DNA of 64,000 nucleotides from Calliopsis andreniformis (GCF_051401765.1 NC_135064.1:27750001-27814000); one strand, 5' to 3'; counted from the stretch's first letter, positions 25,115-39,499 are shown. The notes: generated by a model not told the origin, from the sequence alone. Numbers and translations are program-made.

Positions 25115-25166
25115 TGGCGAAGTGCGACAGTTTTGTAGTCGCCCTCGGTCTGGGATAATGGTAAGT
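25115..25166 (+). other. Candidate first exon: leader plus initiator ATG, then splice donor
   Basis: ATG at 25158-25160 is directly followed by GTAAGT (25161-25166), a consensus 5-prime splice site. Unspliced, the frame ends after four codons (Met-Val-Ser-Glu-stop), so the ATG is only useful if spliced here. First exons that carry just the start codon are known in animal genes such as calmodulin; that is analogy, not identification. The exon start is estimated from the TATA distance. No second exon was recognised on the plus strand to the end of the window, so the first intron could be very long, or the transcript may be non-coding. Confidence 0.4.
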
Positions 25167-25169
25167 GAA

Positions 25170-26860
25170 TGAAGTCTGTGGCCAAGTGTCGCGGCTGCTT
25201 TTAAATAAAGTGCCTGCGACACCGCCCTAACGTGATTTCTCGTTACGCGATTTCTTCATATCAGAGCAGAAAGTTTTTCTTCTTGAAGTAACGTGACTAG
25301 CTTACGCTAATTGTCTTGCTTAAAAGAACTTGCAAACCTAACAGTAATTTATTCAACTCTTCCTGTCATAAATAGTATCTAAATACATGCTAGGGAAATC
25401 TGAATAGTAGAACGTAGTAGGAATATCACCTACTTTTAACTAACCTTTGCACCGTAGACGTAGGAGGTTTACTTTCAGTATGCTCTTGAATGGTTAGAAA
25501 TCTGAAGTGTCTAAAAAATGTCATAGTAACAAACCTTTTGTTATTTAGAAATTTTTGAATGAACTATAGACCTTACATTAGGTATTACTTTTTAATCAGT
25601 ATCAGTTTATCTAGATCTAATTTCTTCCAACTGCATCTCCTCCGTGTTACGCTACTAGTATTGCACATAATCTTCTTATCAACTCCATCATGTTAGAGTA
25701 TAACGTTCTCTTCAAGTCGCTTTTCCACGAAATCCTGACTCGTCAGTCAGTCAACTGCGTCGTGTAATGACACCGTAATCTGTGCAGAAGTTGGGCGTGT
25801 AATAACCGAGGCGATCGCGCGAGACCTTGTAAGTCGAATTCAGCGAGATTCGAGTTTCGACGGGCGCGAAATTCCACGGAAATTCCCGGAAGGAAAACGA
25901 GCACGCCCCTCATTTTCCCGATACGTCGTCGACGAGGCGCGCGATATCTGATCGACGTAAGTATCCAATAACGCGGCTGTGATTTACACAGCCGGCAGAC
26001 ACGACGACGTTGCTTCGCTTGATCTCAGAATGCGCTCTCGAGCCCGACAGAAGGCGAGTTCGAAGTCGAGCAGGAATGTACTGTGTGATCGAAAAGTATA
26101 CTGTGAAATATACAAGGTGTTACGTACTATACACTTCTTCAAAGTATTCAACAATCAGAAGAAAAAAGACATAATGGAATATAGCTCCCTATTAAAAAAC
26201 TTCAGAGGGATTACTGGTACACTATAGTAAAGAGGAATATTCTGAAAAGAGGGGAATTATTAAAAAGAAATAATAAAAAATGTAATTATGAAAGAAGATT
26301 TTCACAATGATTAAAAATTGATCAAAAGTTTAAAAATGTGTTAAAACAGAACAATTTGACACTATCGTGATTTATGACGACCTAACTTCAAGACTCATAA
26401 AAATAATAATTACTTCTCGACTAATGGTCTGTATTTTCGAGCACGGGGTCGCAAAGTGTTCCATTTCCACACGAATTCCCTGACATTTTTGGAAGCGGAG
26501 AAGAGGTTTTCAGTTAATGCCCGAGGGAAGACAAAGTTCGAACGCAAACTCGTCGGCACTTGAATTTTGATCGTGTTTACGGAAACACTTTGTTCCCTTG
26601 GATCTGAGAAGGGAGCCTTTCGCGGGTGAAAACCCCATGATTTAATGTACCATAAAAATGGAGTTGGAAAGAAGGGAACGGAGCATACTCGGCAAACAAC
26701 TTCTAATACATGCTAATCTGAAAGAAATTAAAAGTTTCACAGAAGATGCCTGATGGGATTTGCAAGCAGGTAGAATATGCTGGTAGAACGTAAATCGATG
26801 ATACCCTGACTATTAAAACTTCGACTTGTGTCAAAATTATTAAAACAGCATTATGGCTGA
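25170..26860. other. Non-coding stretch, possible first intron
   Basis: Mostly AT-rich, with a CpG-rich patch at about 25740-26090. A plus-strand frame at 25979-26227 has no ATG at its boundary and no motif. Nothing else was recognised. If the exon at 25.1 kb is real, this is the start of its intron. Confidence 0.4.
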
Positions 26861-26866
26861 GCGATG

Positions 26867-27072
26867 CTCGTGAAGGATAGGAAAAGACAAACGTAACCAT
26901 GATGACGATGTAACAATAAATTACACCTTGGTTTCCGCTTTATGAACGTGTTACATGTTTGCGTAGGATCTTAGCCCGTTAATTTTGAATAAACGTATCT
27001 TGCTAAGCAAGTTAGGCAAGGTAACTTGAGCTTAAATGTTCCTTCAATCGACACGGGATTTAATTGCTCTTA
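26867..27072 (+). repeat. 205-bp paralogous non-coding element, copy A
   Basis: Matches 53478-53686 in the same orientation. Exact shared blocks include AATAAATTACACC, TGTTTGCGTAGGATCTTA (26956-26973) and TTTGAATAAACGT; further blocks at the ends are TCAATCGACA and TTTAATTGC. Identity over the best 100 bp is roughly 75-80% by eye, falling in a central segment. There is no open frame conserved between the copies and no terminal repeat, so this is either an old dispersed repeat or a duplicated conserved non-coding element. Confidence 0.8.
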
Positions 27073-27079
27073 GAGAAAT

Positions 27080-28485
27080 TATGCGAAAAACTCAAAATTA
27101 ATTTATTACCATTATCATTTAAAGATCCGATGTTATTGTTACAATATACAAACTAATACTAGATAAATTAAATTATCATAACACGAACAGAATTGTTGGA
27201 AAGCACAGAAAAGGAATGAACAGTTCTGCATAAACAACGCTCATTCAAAAATGCACTCAAAGGATTACGAGCCTGGTCAGCTAATTGTGCAAGGAGTAAT
27301 GCCAGCCACGTGCAACTGTCGCCACGCTAACTTCGTCGGGTCTTCATGCCCGAGGACGGTGGAAGTTTTCTTGATCGTGGCAGTATACTGTCGGCCATGA
27401 CTTACAATAGAACACATAATTAACCTGTCGGTTGGGGGAACAGCGACTGAACAGAATAAGGGTCGCGAATAGTCTGTAATAGAGGCATCCGTATAACATA
27501 CAGAGGCGTTAAAAAGAAAAGCGACGACGCATCGCTCGTTAGCACTCCTTCTCGATGGCTTGTTTTTGTTCGCGTCGCAATACAACTGGCTAGAAAATTG
27601 CGCGAGACTTGAAAATATGCGCGCCACCTCTTATTACGGTGCTAAGTCGCCGTAGTATTGCGATGCCTGAGAAGGATAAGATGTATCCATTGAATCTTTC
27701 CTCCCCATTGTCCACGGCCAGCCTTTTCAGCGACGATAAAACAAATGGTCTTCGTAAGTCCATCAGAGAACTCTCGCCCCCGAAGTAATCTGAAATAGAT
27801 TCCAGGGGCGCGTTCACCAGCGCATTTGCACGACCACCTTTTCCTTTCTCGGCCGGATGGAAACCGATGAGAAGAGATCGTATTTCAGCTGCGCTAACCG
27901 TACAAACCGTCTTTCAAGCCCCTCTTTTTCACAACGTCATAACCCTACGACAGAAGCGTTGCTCGTTTCCGCGGACACATTGAAATTCCGCGAATTTACT
28001 CGTTATTGTTACGAGTCAACCCATTTACCCACTTGGAACCCTTCATCGTACAAGCAGGGAGCTCCCAAGTTCGATACTCCACTTTGCTCCTCGCTCGAGA
28101 TCTTAACCTTGCGTCTATTCGATATCTACGTAAAAGTGCTTATTTGTCACGAACTGAATGGTTACTGGAGCGATCGCACCGCAGCGATTTGTATTCAGGC
28201 GCTGTGGGGTAAAGAGGTTTCGTCGATTGTTCTTTTGTTGGACGTTATGATGCATCTCGACGCCGTGAATGGCCCTGGGATTTATATAAACAGGCAATGC
28301 TGATTTCTCTTTCAATGCGAAATATGCGAGTGCTGCTTTATTTTTCTGATTTCATTAGGTTCACGCGTATGAAATTGCTACTTTACGGGATTCAGTTGAT
28401 ACAATTATTTGGTTCGTTAGCTTTTATAAATATGTACGTATTCCTATAGAATTCACCAGAGTACGCCGTTAAATGTGTTTGAAAT
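27080..28485. other. Non-coding stretch
   Basis: AT-rich to about 27260, then CpG-richer with long random open frames (27277-27627 minus, 27857-28303 plus). These translations show no domain. A CACGTG with an adjacent CAACTG lies near 27310. No gene could be supported. Confidence 0.45.
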
Positions 28486-28490
28486 ATTAT

Positions 28491-28592
28491 AAATTTTAAA
28501 ATTTGAAATTTTGCAATTTTGAAATTTTGAAATTTTAAAATTTTGAAATTTTGAAATCTTGAAATTTTGAATATTCGAAAATTTGAAAATTG
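28491..28592 (+). repeat. Imperfect 8-bp A/T array (unit GAAATTTT)
   Basis: About ten degenerate copies of GAAATTTT with point changes (AAAATTTT, GCAATTTT, GAAATCTT). Its unit is related to, but not the reverse complement of, the TTTTCAAA array at 60.4 kb. It is a simple-sequence array with no CRISPR-like spacers. Confidence 0.9.
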
Positions 28593-28599
28593 CAGAAGT

Positions 28600-31500
28600 G
28601 CCTATTTTAAAGATATGAAAATTGTAATATTCGTTAACATTAAAAATATTGATGTTTGCCGTTGCACGCTGCTTGTGTAAAACAGAGGTTCGATCCTCAC
28701 CTATCCTGAGTATCTTACTTGAAGTTTTCAGAGGCACCCAGTTAATTAGTTTTGCAAATGTACGCAGAAAGTGCCTACAAACGCAGCTGGCGTTTTCTCT
28801 CACGACGCTCCGAAACAAAACGAAACAAAATACCGAACAAAAAAGGGGAAAAAACTTTCGAACTATACCGGTAATACACTTGTTACGCGGCAGGCGCGGA
28901 CATTTATTCGAACGGTAAATTGTCGGGCGTCGTTTCACCGTGAAATCGGAAAAAAGCGCTCGTCGAAAATTGGCAGCGATAAAAGAGCGGCTCCCGATAT
29001 ATCGACGCGATTTCGACCCCGGTTCTTTTCGTCTGCCGCCGCTTTCGATTAGGCATCCTTAATTAGTCGGACACGCGCGGCTTGTCGTTTCGCCGATTGC
29101 TGGCACTCTCCCTCCCTCTCGCTGCTATTCCCTCGATGGACGAGACGACATTTAACCCACATTTCCGCGGGGATGCGTGTCCGTTCTCGTGTCCAGAAAT
29201 AATTAGAAGGCCGTTGCTCAGCCGTATCTTTCGATTCGCTCGCTGTGAACTGCAACGTCATCCACAGTTCGTTAGGAAGTACACGGAACCCGCAAAACAC
29301 TTACATTTTTCATCCTTAGTTTTTACTTCTTCTCATTTTGATTCAAAATAAAGAGGAATTATTTTGTGCCCTGATATTGTATAACAATAATCACTATTAC
29401 CAACTTGCTCTACTGTGTGTAAAAAAAATTATTATTATTAGCAATTTTGCCTAGTCTCTAGTACTACAAGTCAATCCCAGGGTCTTTTCGATTTTCTAAT
29501 CTATTATCTTATATAAAACTATCTGCTAAATATAATGAAAAAGTTTGTTGAATACTTCGCTATGCATTCTATATAAAGGTCTCCTGTAGCTTGAACAAAC
29601 CGGGGACCGTGAACTTAATAGAAAGGCCAGGTGTAAATTTCATTGTAACGCACCGCGCACGCGACCCAACGTTATAATTCGTGTAAATTAGCCGGAGCTA
29701 CAACGCGATAAAAATGCAAATGTGACCGACGCGTCTCTACGCTCCACGTCAACGAAACGAACCTCATGAACTGACCTTTGCAACCGACAATAGTCACAAA
29801 ACTGTAATAGTAAAAGGAGTTAAAAAAAAAGGTAAAAACAGATTATTAAATCTCGTTAATCATATATACAAACAGTTCACCTTCACAGGACATTAATCTA
29901 ACAAATAATTAAGATCCTAGTAACACATACCTTTTCTCACTTTCGGATTACAGAAAGCAAAAAAAAGCAATATCACAACTAATATTAGATGGTGAATCAT
30001 AATGACGTGTTAATAATGAAAATTATGTAACTCCCTTGCAATTATTTTAATCCATATTGGAGACATTGTAGAACGATTATACCTAGGTATTCGCGGCCTA
30101 ACACCTCCATACTCCGTTCGTCGATCCTGGTGAATCGGTAGCGATCCACAGGGTCGTTATAAAAAAAATCTTCGAGCCCTATCTCGTGTGAGCGCGTTTG
30201 CGTCGTGGCAATTTCCACTTGGCTTCCTTTCACCCTCCGACCACCCCATTGACCCGGAGGGTATTCCCTCCGGTGTTGCCTCATGCTGACCAACTCATGT
30301 TTTTTCCCACCCTTAGCCTGAACCGAGTGTAAGGTTAACCGTAAGGGCAGAGAAGGAACCAAGAAAGGAGGATCGTCTGACCGGCGGCTGGCTTGGGCGT
30401 AAATTTGGAGAAGAATTGGACGAAATGACGGAAAAATGCCCCCTATTATGATCAAAGGGAGCGTTCAATTGATTCCATGGAATGCAGTAAGGGTACAGTA
30501 GTAAAAATAAACGAACACTTGTTTTTCTCTTCGAATTGGATTGTACATCATATTTTATGGAGCTTACTATGGTTTATTATGACAGTACCACGGTCCCTAG
30601 AATACTGATTAACATGTTGCCTGTCTCATGAAATATTTAAAAATGTTTCGCAGTAATTCTAGGTTTCATTGAATACGAGAAATGAAAAGTCATGTCGAGG
30701 TCCTTGAAGCCTTTAGGTATACGAGCTCTTGCAGTCAAAACTATCAGAGGCTTCCGTGTGCATGTTGAGTACTCAAACTCGCGATGAAGCCAGCTGTAAT
30801 ACCAGCGAAACATCAGAAACGTTTCCCACCAGAACACGGTTTACATGTAAAAGCCGTGCAACTTCTGACCGCAAAATATCTACATTAATATAAAAAGGAT
30901 ACGTTAAGCTAAAGGCTTCGTGATGGAAAGAGCAGGAATTCGAGATATTTATTACCATAAACTTAACCTGTTGATACTGACGTCTGTGTCTGACAATATA
31001 CGGCTAATATCACTTGCTACGGTTTGCACTTTATCATAGAAAGCAAATTTTATTCCCTCAGCAAGCAGTTTCGTACCGCCAACAGTATTCTGTGTGTAAA
31101 CGAACACACCAGCCGAGAAACTATTCCCTGATAAACGTTCAAAGGAGAAATATCGCGAAAATAGGAGATACAGCAATGGGTGCACGCATTTTTCTTGATT
31201 CTACGTGCCTGGCCAAGCTTACGTGATGATTTATCGTCCCGCGTAATTTCGTCAACTTCTTCCTCTGTGTTTCTTGGGGAACCTTGGCATAATGTATCGT
31301 TCGCTTTACGTTACAGTGTCTACTATATTACCGTTGGCCTGTTACCACTGGAAAAACGTAAACGGAGCACGCAACGTTTCTGCCTTCGGCGCGGTAACCG
31401 CCCTTCTTTTCGTTGCTTCTTTACTCCGTTAAATTTAACGTCAACGTCACGTCGATTACCATTAATTTCAATTAGCTCGTAACTAAACGCAAATTTGCTG

Positions 31501-34500
31501 GCTCATAATAAGCTTTTGCGTGACAAAATCAACCATTAATTCCATATTTTTTACCTGCAGAGGTAAAGGATCTATTCGGATCCCAAAAGGGATAAGTAAT
31601 ATCAATAAATTCCGACGTCCTAGATCCTCAAACAGATCCTCTCTCCAACGGGCTGAAAAATGAATACACACGCGACGTTACCGGCGGGTAGCTCCGCTTT
31701 TGGTTTTGACAGCCACTTAAGGACAACTCCGAGGAGCTTTTGCTTGCCAAGACAGATCAGCCATTACCGTAATACGCTCGCGAGTGCTAGTAATCGCTTT
31801 TACCGGCTAGACAGCCTCGATCCAACCTCCGATTGAATTGATACCCATTGACAAATACGTTTAAGGAGAGTCTACTTCGTTGAATCGAGCCAATAATTTA
31901 TTCTCCGTCGTCCTTTAGTCGAGAACAATTTCACAGGGGTTGCATGGTTGAACCAGCCACTCTCGACAACTCGACGAACCCGCACTAAGGGGAGAAACGA
32001 GGAAAGTACATAGTTGCGTTGTATGAATACGCATGTTGTACTGTGCATCGATTACTTTTTACGCACATAGCTTCTGCATAACATACAGTGCTGCACACGC
32101 GAAACCATTTAAAAGCAAATGCAAATAAAAAACGAGGATTGATTACAGAACAACCGGCTGACGTCGGCTATCGCGTTCCTTCTTCGTGTTTTCCTTTGTG
32201 CCGCGCTAAGGTTGCAATCTTACTCGGCTTGTTGGAAATTTTTGCAGTTTCTAGGGCACTATTAGTTGGTAATCATCTGTAGTTGCAGTTATTACGAGAA
32301 GAAGAATTGCCAGACATGATATAGTGACGTTAGAAACTGCAATGTGATGCTGACTGAAACACCAAACGGTGTAGAATGATTCGCAGTAGTTTAATATGGA
32401 AAATGTGTGGGAGACGTGAAAATTTAAAAGATGATATTTGTAGAATTTTTAAATTATTTAATTTAAAGAAATATACCGTTCCATTTAATCACATTGAACA
32501 TACCTCAACAAAGAATAAATGTAAAAAGTACGTTATTAAAAAATTGTTATGCTTTTTTATTGATTCACTGGCTTCTTTCAAAGCAAAATTGGAAACTATG
32601 CTTGCAACATTTCCTCCTTCCTGTTCCGAGTCTTTTTACTCTACAAAAAAGCAGTCTGAAAAACGTGCAATTTCTTCCAAAGAAATATTTTCAAATGAAA
32701 ATTGTACCTTAACACAATTTTCAATCCTGTTGCAATATCAAGTAATTTCCTTCCAAATTTCATAGAAAATTTAGTTGCTTCGACGAAAATCCTCTTAATT
32801 GGACTCACTCCTGTAGCAGGCAAGTGGCAATCCAGCATCTCTCATTACGCACCTGTTTTTCTCATTATTTGCCCCATATTATACTCCTCATTATGCAACA
32901 TTTTCGCTGCAGTCCTCCCATACATATACCGAGAATTTTTTTTACAGTTGTTGCGACCGTATCATTTCTCCAGACCCAGCTAAGCAAACTCAATTGCACC
33001 CACTACCCTGCTCACTAACTTTTATCCCCATTACTATTATCGTCATCATCTTGCAAAATATGAGACGCGCAAGGAGCGAGGCAACCCTCGAGCACACAAG
33101 GAAACTCGTTTCGCTCGGCTCGGTGCGCCGCTCGGAGAAAATGTAACGATAAATCTCGTCGGGCGAGCGCGATGCTCGCGAAAAAATATTACACGAGCCA
33201 CGGGGTTATGAAGTACGAGGCAGCCGCGCTGATTTCCAGTCTGCAGATAACCGTCGCCGGGATAATTAGATAACGAAGGGTTGCGCGAAACGGCCGGGAA
33301 GGAGCGAAGATTTTAATCCTCCGCCACCAGCTCGGGGAAGGTGCAAAGAATTTCGGGGAGAGATGCGGCGCGGGGCAGGCACGCGACAAGTTTACTTTAT
33401 TCTGCGGGGGAGGGAACGCTGGCCAGGGGCGTGGAGATTGATGGCGTAGCCAGTCATGTGCTTCTAATTTGCCATCTATTACCTCGCCATAAATTCCAGA
33501 GGCAAAAAAGCCTGCCCGAGATATCATTATGGCGCGTGTGTCACGGTCTCCTGCGATCTTACGTTTCGCGTGAACGATAACTTGATGAGGAATTGCACTG
33601 CAAAAAATGGATACTGTTGTGTGTCATTGCTTTGCTGAAATCAAAGTGTACTGGCGTAATAAGAAAACTTTGATATATGCTGAGCTGCTTTCATGGGGTT
33701 TCAAAAGTGAGGCGCCGAACTTTGTGTGTGAGTATGGTCAGTACAATAATCTGAATCTGGAAATCATTTCCTAAGTTGGGTTTGAATTTAGTTTAGCATA
33801 ATATGTGATGTAAATTACAAAGTTTGAAACACTGAGATTACTGAATATTAATGCGAGCATATGTATAATGGGGGCTGGGAATATGACCATAAAGAAATAT
33901 GATTGTCCTTTCTTTTCCTACCGTCCTTCTGTTTTTATTTTGTTTATCAACTTTTATTGCATTTCAGATTAACCTTACTGCACACACAATGCAGCAAGAA
34001 ATTATTTTCTTGCGTTATTTAAATAGTTTATGGCTTCAAGCTACTTTACTTTCTGTAATAAAGTTATATTACCATTATTTATCTCTTGAAACTCGACTTT
34101 ATATGAGTGTCAGCAGGAAGGAGTGCCCAAACTGACGTCCGGTTTATTGTATAGAACTTCTCAAGAAACTTCTGACTCTAAAGGATGGAAGCGTAATAAT
34201 ATCGACTTTGTTACACTATGTTTAGAAACGGAGAAGCTACAATTTTATGTGTAAGACGCGTGAAACAAAAGAAACATAAGTAAAACAAAAAGTGATATTC
34301 TGACAGTACTTCCAGAGACTTCCTATTCTCTGACTTTACTAAAATGTCCAAGTTGGGTCTAGCTACCATCAGCTTATAAATCAATTTCTCAGCACAATGC
34401 TAACCACACGTGTAATACTAAAATAAACAAATATTCTTTTCATTCAAAAAAGTCTTAGCAACTATACCACACCTCAGCTTAGAAAACTCACAAATGGTAC

Positions 34501-37500
34501 CTTCTCAGACACAAAAAAAATATTCACAGATTTTACATATTATAGCTAGGAGGTGTCTCCCACCTACAAAGAAGTCCGCGGAAAAACTGAGAATATGGCG
34601 GTGTCCGGTTTAACTGTTTCGCAACGTTGTTGCTTCGGAAACCGCCAAATCCGATTACGAGTCAGCTTACCCTAGCGGCGGTTTGCGCGGGGAAAAACTA
34701 ATTTCACGGTTCGTTACGTATGCGCAAAAATTGCAGAGAGGGCGATGCGTCGGCAGTAAGTAATAATTCACTCCTTACTGGCGTGACGTGGTTCGCGAGA
34801 AAAATAGCTAACGAGCCATGTGGTTCCAGGTGAACGCGCGGTCCGACGACACCGCGGCAGCATTGTGTAGCGGAAAATTTAGCGGAAGCCTAGCTGAGCC
34901 CAAGGAAAATATTTGAATCTCGGCCCAACAGCATCCTTCGTCCTTTCTTTCGTTTGGTGAGCGACGTCGGGGCTAGGAAACGTTTGAAGGTTGGCGAGCG
35001 TGAAGGGGCGGGAATGAGACTTGAGCAGAGGTACACCGGAAGGAAACACAACGGACGGAACTGCCTACAAAGGCCTTCGTCGCTAATTAGTAAGATTATA
35101 GTGGCGCCGCTTTCGCAGCAGTCTCCCCGTGGCTTTTCTTTTCAAACTCCAGATGCACCTTCCAAGAAATTGCAAAACGTCTGGCTCGCCGAGAGCACGA
35201 ATTGTCCCAGGATTGAAGATGCTTGGAAAATATTGTTCATGGAAAATAGAATGGAAAGGCGCGTTCATAATCGTGAGAGGAGGGGGGAGGGATCGAGACA
35301 GAGACGGTGGTAACGGGTTCTCCAGTGTATTCTCAACTAGGTTCGATGGAAATCCTAAAATAGACGGGACAATCTTTGGAAGTTTCACTGTAGCTTCGTG
35401 GAGGGTGAGTTTTATCGAGCGGGGAATCTGAACGACGGCATCGGCGCGGACAAATTTTAACTTTCCTTCGACGGAAGAAACGAACGTTACACGGGGAACT
35501 GGTAATTTTATGCAAACGGCCGAGACTGATAAGCGTTCCTGCAGTTTCGATGCTTAAGCTGCCTTCTGAAACAATCGTTGCTCACTTTGCGAAGCTTCTT
35601 CCAGAGACCAGTAGTTTAAATATATTAGATAGCAAATTTCCAAAGCGCAGCTACTCTATTTATGAAATCATCACGTTCTATAGGCTATAAAACCATTCAG
35701 AAAATACAGAAGGAGATTCCATGAACAAAATCGCAAGTGTACGTTTTGTTTAAAAAATTCAGCAAAAATTCATTCACAATTTAAAGTAAAATTACATTTT
35801 CATGAGACTGAACTACTGATAGTGCAAGCTGTAATTTCTTGTATATCCGAGACTGCCGAAGACGAGGTCATGAACTTTGCATTTATTAATAGTAGAGCTG
35901 CGGTCATGTAAACATGCACCGACGCGGATCGTTTTCGCTGGATGCGAACCAGCTTGCACTGCTCTTATTTTCCACGGCACACTGTTTTGTCCAAACACCC
36001 CAAACTAACAAAACTCGAGCGGCAGATCAACAGAAACGCACGAAGCTGCGGCCACGGAGAGTGGAAAAAGTACAGTAAGACTATAAAAGCAGTAAAAATG
36101 ATGAAGATGGTGAAAGATGAGAGATGAAGACACCGAGACTCGAATAGCGGAACCCAGTTGGCCTTTGCTTGACGACCTCGCATGACTATAGCCCAAATAA
36201 TCTACTAGATTCCCTCCACTATACACGAGAACTTTTCCTTCGGAACTTCGCCAACAACAAGGACAAGAATGGATCGTGGAAGCCGGATGAACTCGTATAT
36301 CTTCGTAATCGTACCACAGTGAAATACGAGCAGCGAGGAAATAGGAGCATTTAAATTTTCAGAAATTCGAAATGAATTTTCTCGAGCGATGGTGGATTTT
36401 TATCGCCCAATTGTAACACGACGTGAAGTGAAATTTGAAATAGTAGGAGGAGGGGGAAATCGGCGAGACGTTTATCGCGAACGCAGAGGGAATGGAAGTT
36501 CGCTGGAAATGAGAAGGCCTCGTGTTTATGTCTTTCAGAGCGGGCTCAGCGTGATACGCTAACCAGGGGAAATCTGCATGATATTTGACGATTCATAAAT
36601 TTCTAACCGGAACGACTCTGTCGTACAAAGCACTTATTTCCACGTGACGGTATCACGTTTAAGCGGTTCCCGGTGAAATTTCTCTGGCAAAGAGCATGTG
36701 TATGTATTATATGCGTGCCTACGCTACGCTACGTGTAATGAAATATGCTTTCCCGATATTCCAATATTCCCGAGGAACAATTTATCTCCTTACGAGTGGC
36801 CAACGCCGGCTTGTAATGCGATAATGAAAAAAATCCTACGCAAAGCCCCGAATAACTGCTGAATATTGTTTTCCGTCTGAGCGGCTGCCGCGGAGCTTTA
36901 GCTGTTGGTAATTGAAAGTCTAAGGCTGATTTATAACGCGTCGAGGACACAGATGTAAATGTCGATAATCTCGCGCAACATTTTAAATTTAGGAAACAAT
37001 TTCTACTCGTTATATGTTCTACATACGATGCACTGGAAGTCAATAAACACTCCTATCAAATCGGTTCCAGGTAATTTGCTTCGAAAGTAAGCTTTGCAAT
37101 CTAATAGAACCTACCATGTCATCTATTTTGTTTAATGCTCATGTGTCATGATTACTTTATGAAATTATAAATCACAAGTTACAAATTATACGAACGAAAC
37201 ATTTGACATATCTTTCCGCAACGATCAAATAACAACTCACAGTTGTCGACTGAGTTATTGATGGCTATTGACAGATGACGCCAGTTATTTCGCTATTGTC
37301 AGTAAATACGCACAGTATATTGAACATTATTGATAACTTGGACGTTGCAGTGTCTGAATTGGAATACGTTTCAGTTGCATTTGGGAAAGATTGAAAGAGA
37401 GAGCTTCTATGCCAATACAGCGGCTATCTAATGTTACAATGCTTCAATAGATATCTAATACATACAAGAATTTGTAAAGAACAGTTCTACCAGGTTCTAA

Positions 37501-39490
37501 GTTTGTCGAAAAAAATTCAAAGTCTCAAGTTAAAAAGTTGCTACCTGTAACTTCTTTGAAATCTGAAAGAAACTCTCCAGTTGGAATTGAAGAGGCTCCA
37601 AACAAAGAAATAACTCAAACTCTTAAAGGATCAACCAAAAAGACCTCATTACGTTTCAACGACGGCTTATCTCGCGCTTATCGCGCCGAACTCAAAACAA
37701 CCTCGATCTTAAGATCCCCGTACAGTACAGCAGAGGTTAATTCAAAAGTTACTCTCATCATAGCGATTCCCCGGGTCGAAGATCCAGTTCAACGCCAAAA
37801 AGGACTTTCCGACTGTGACCCGGTCGATTCGGTGAACATCGAGGGAAGTAGCTCGTTCCATTAGAAAGGAAAATTCCTGGAGAATGTTTCGATTTCGGAT
37901 AGGAGCTTTCTGGAGGAGATACTGGATATATCGGTATCGTTTCACTCGACTGGGAGTTTCTCGAACGTGTCAGACGTGCCTAGGCGGGGCCAAGGACGTG
38001 CGAGGATCGGAGGACACGAAGGGAGGAAGGAAGGACATTCGAAGAAAGAGGTAACGCGGTGGGTATCCGAGGCAGAACAGACGAGCGCACTCAGCAAGGG
38101 ATACCAGGGCTGTCTCTGATCTGACACGCTGGGATTACCGGCGAAAGAGGAAAAACGCGTACACCCTTCCCAGAAAACAGCGAATGACAAAAATGGATCC
38201 TTCCCCATCCCCTCGGTCCTCTTTGCGAGACAAGAGACCGACAGTGGCGACGTCGCGTCGCGGCATGCGTACAGCTTATCACTGGCTGAAAAGCGTAAGC
38301 ACGCGAAACTGCTCGCGAAACGCTGGAATACGCCTCCACGAGGTGATTCGCAGCCAATTTGCGAAACATCGACAATTTCCGCAGCCGTGTGACCGAAGAA
38401 GTGCAGCTGAAATTGAATTATCGACGTGGCGGCCCGCGGTAATATTTCAAACGCGCGTTGCACAAGTTCCCGTGGAAATATGCAGTACGCGAAATGCTCG
38501 AAAAACCCAAAAATTCGTTTCCACCGGCAATTAATGCGAGAGATTAATTAAACGTGATTTATAAAGGTTCCTCGAGTGAGTTTACCGTGGAAAATGCTGC
38601 GACAGGATCCGTCTCGCGTACAATTTCGCCGCGCAGACGAAATTAACCCATTAAATCGTTTGTAAAATGAGTTCGATCAAGTCCGATTGAATTTGTACCC
38701 GGATTCGCCGCTGTTTAATTACCTATCCTGGCCTATCTTGCCTTGGTTAGGTGGATTAATCGCGCGTTCGCGAATCACAATGGAATCGTCTGTCGATTGG
38801 GTTACAGTTTACCTTTACCACCGTATCCTTTTGTATGTGAAGCCTCGACCGGGGATAAAAATGAGAAAATTAATTAGCTCTCAAAGAATGCTTTAGAATC
38901 GCTTGTCTTCTTTGCGCTCCCAGCTTTTCTCTTTGCTTCGTTTGATCGGCGTCTTGTAAAGAAAATTTCAATTAAACGATCGCTCAGGGTTTCGGTACGC
39001 GGAGAGTGTATCCTGGATAGTTTATGCGAAGCGTTACAAGTTCTGGACATTAGTAAAATTAACGCTATTAAATTTAGTTAGGGGATTTTATTAAACGAAA
39101 CCGAGAATATAAACCTATTCACTGTAACAAGTGATAAAACTCCTTTTCTCTATTTTGTTAGCGTGAACTTTTAAAATTACATTTAAAACTACCTGGTGTT
39201 TGAGCGTACCAATTTTTGCAGGATTCAATATTTACGAAGTTACCAAATTAATTTCAACAGTGCGCTTTACCTTTGAATAACTTGACTTACAATTTGAATT
39301 TCCGCTACTTTGTGCAAATATTAAAATCCATCTACTAATTTGCAAGAGAGGTATACCTACGACTTCGAGAATAAAAGATACATTCAGTAATTTAAACTCT
39401 AGTAATTAACGGAGTACGTTATTAATGCAATCCACTTGGCACATTTTTCGTTCCGTTATATTGAACATTTCATTCATTATTAGAGTCCAA
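28600..39490. other. Long non-coding stretch
   Basis: No gene is recognised over 11 kb. CpG-rich blocks at about 28900-29290, 30090-30440, 33050-33560, 34600-35520 and 37950-38500 alternate with AT-rich parts (29350-30050, 32280-33000, 33600-34540, 35560-35900, 37050-37540, 39000-39490). The 30.1-30.45 kb block carries a 137-codon minus frame and a hairpin with a perfect 8-bp stem. A minus frame at 37942-38463 and plus frames at 32376-32765 and 37538-37864 show no motif. Confidence 0.45.
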
Positions 39491-39499
39491 TAATAAGCT

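Noticed and set aside
28687..28696. GGTTCGATCC, resembling a tRNA B box
   Set aside because: No A box, acceptor stem or cloverleaf can be built around it.
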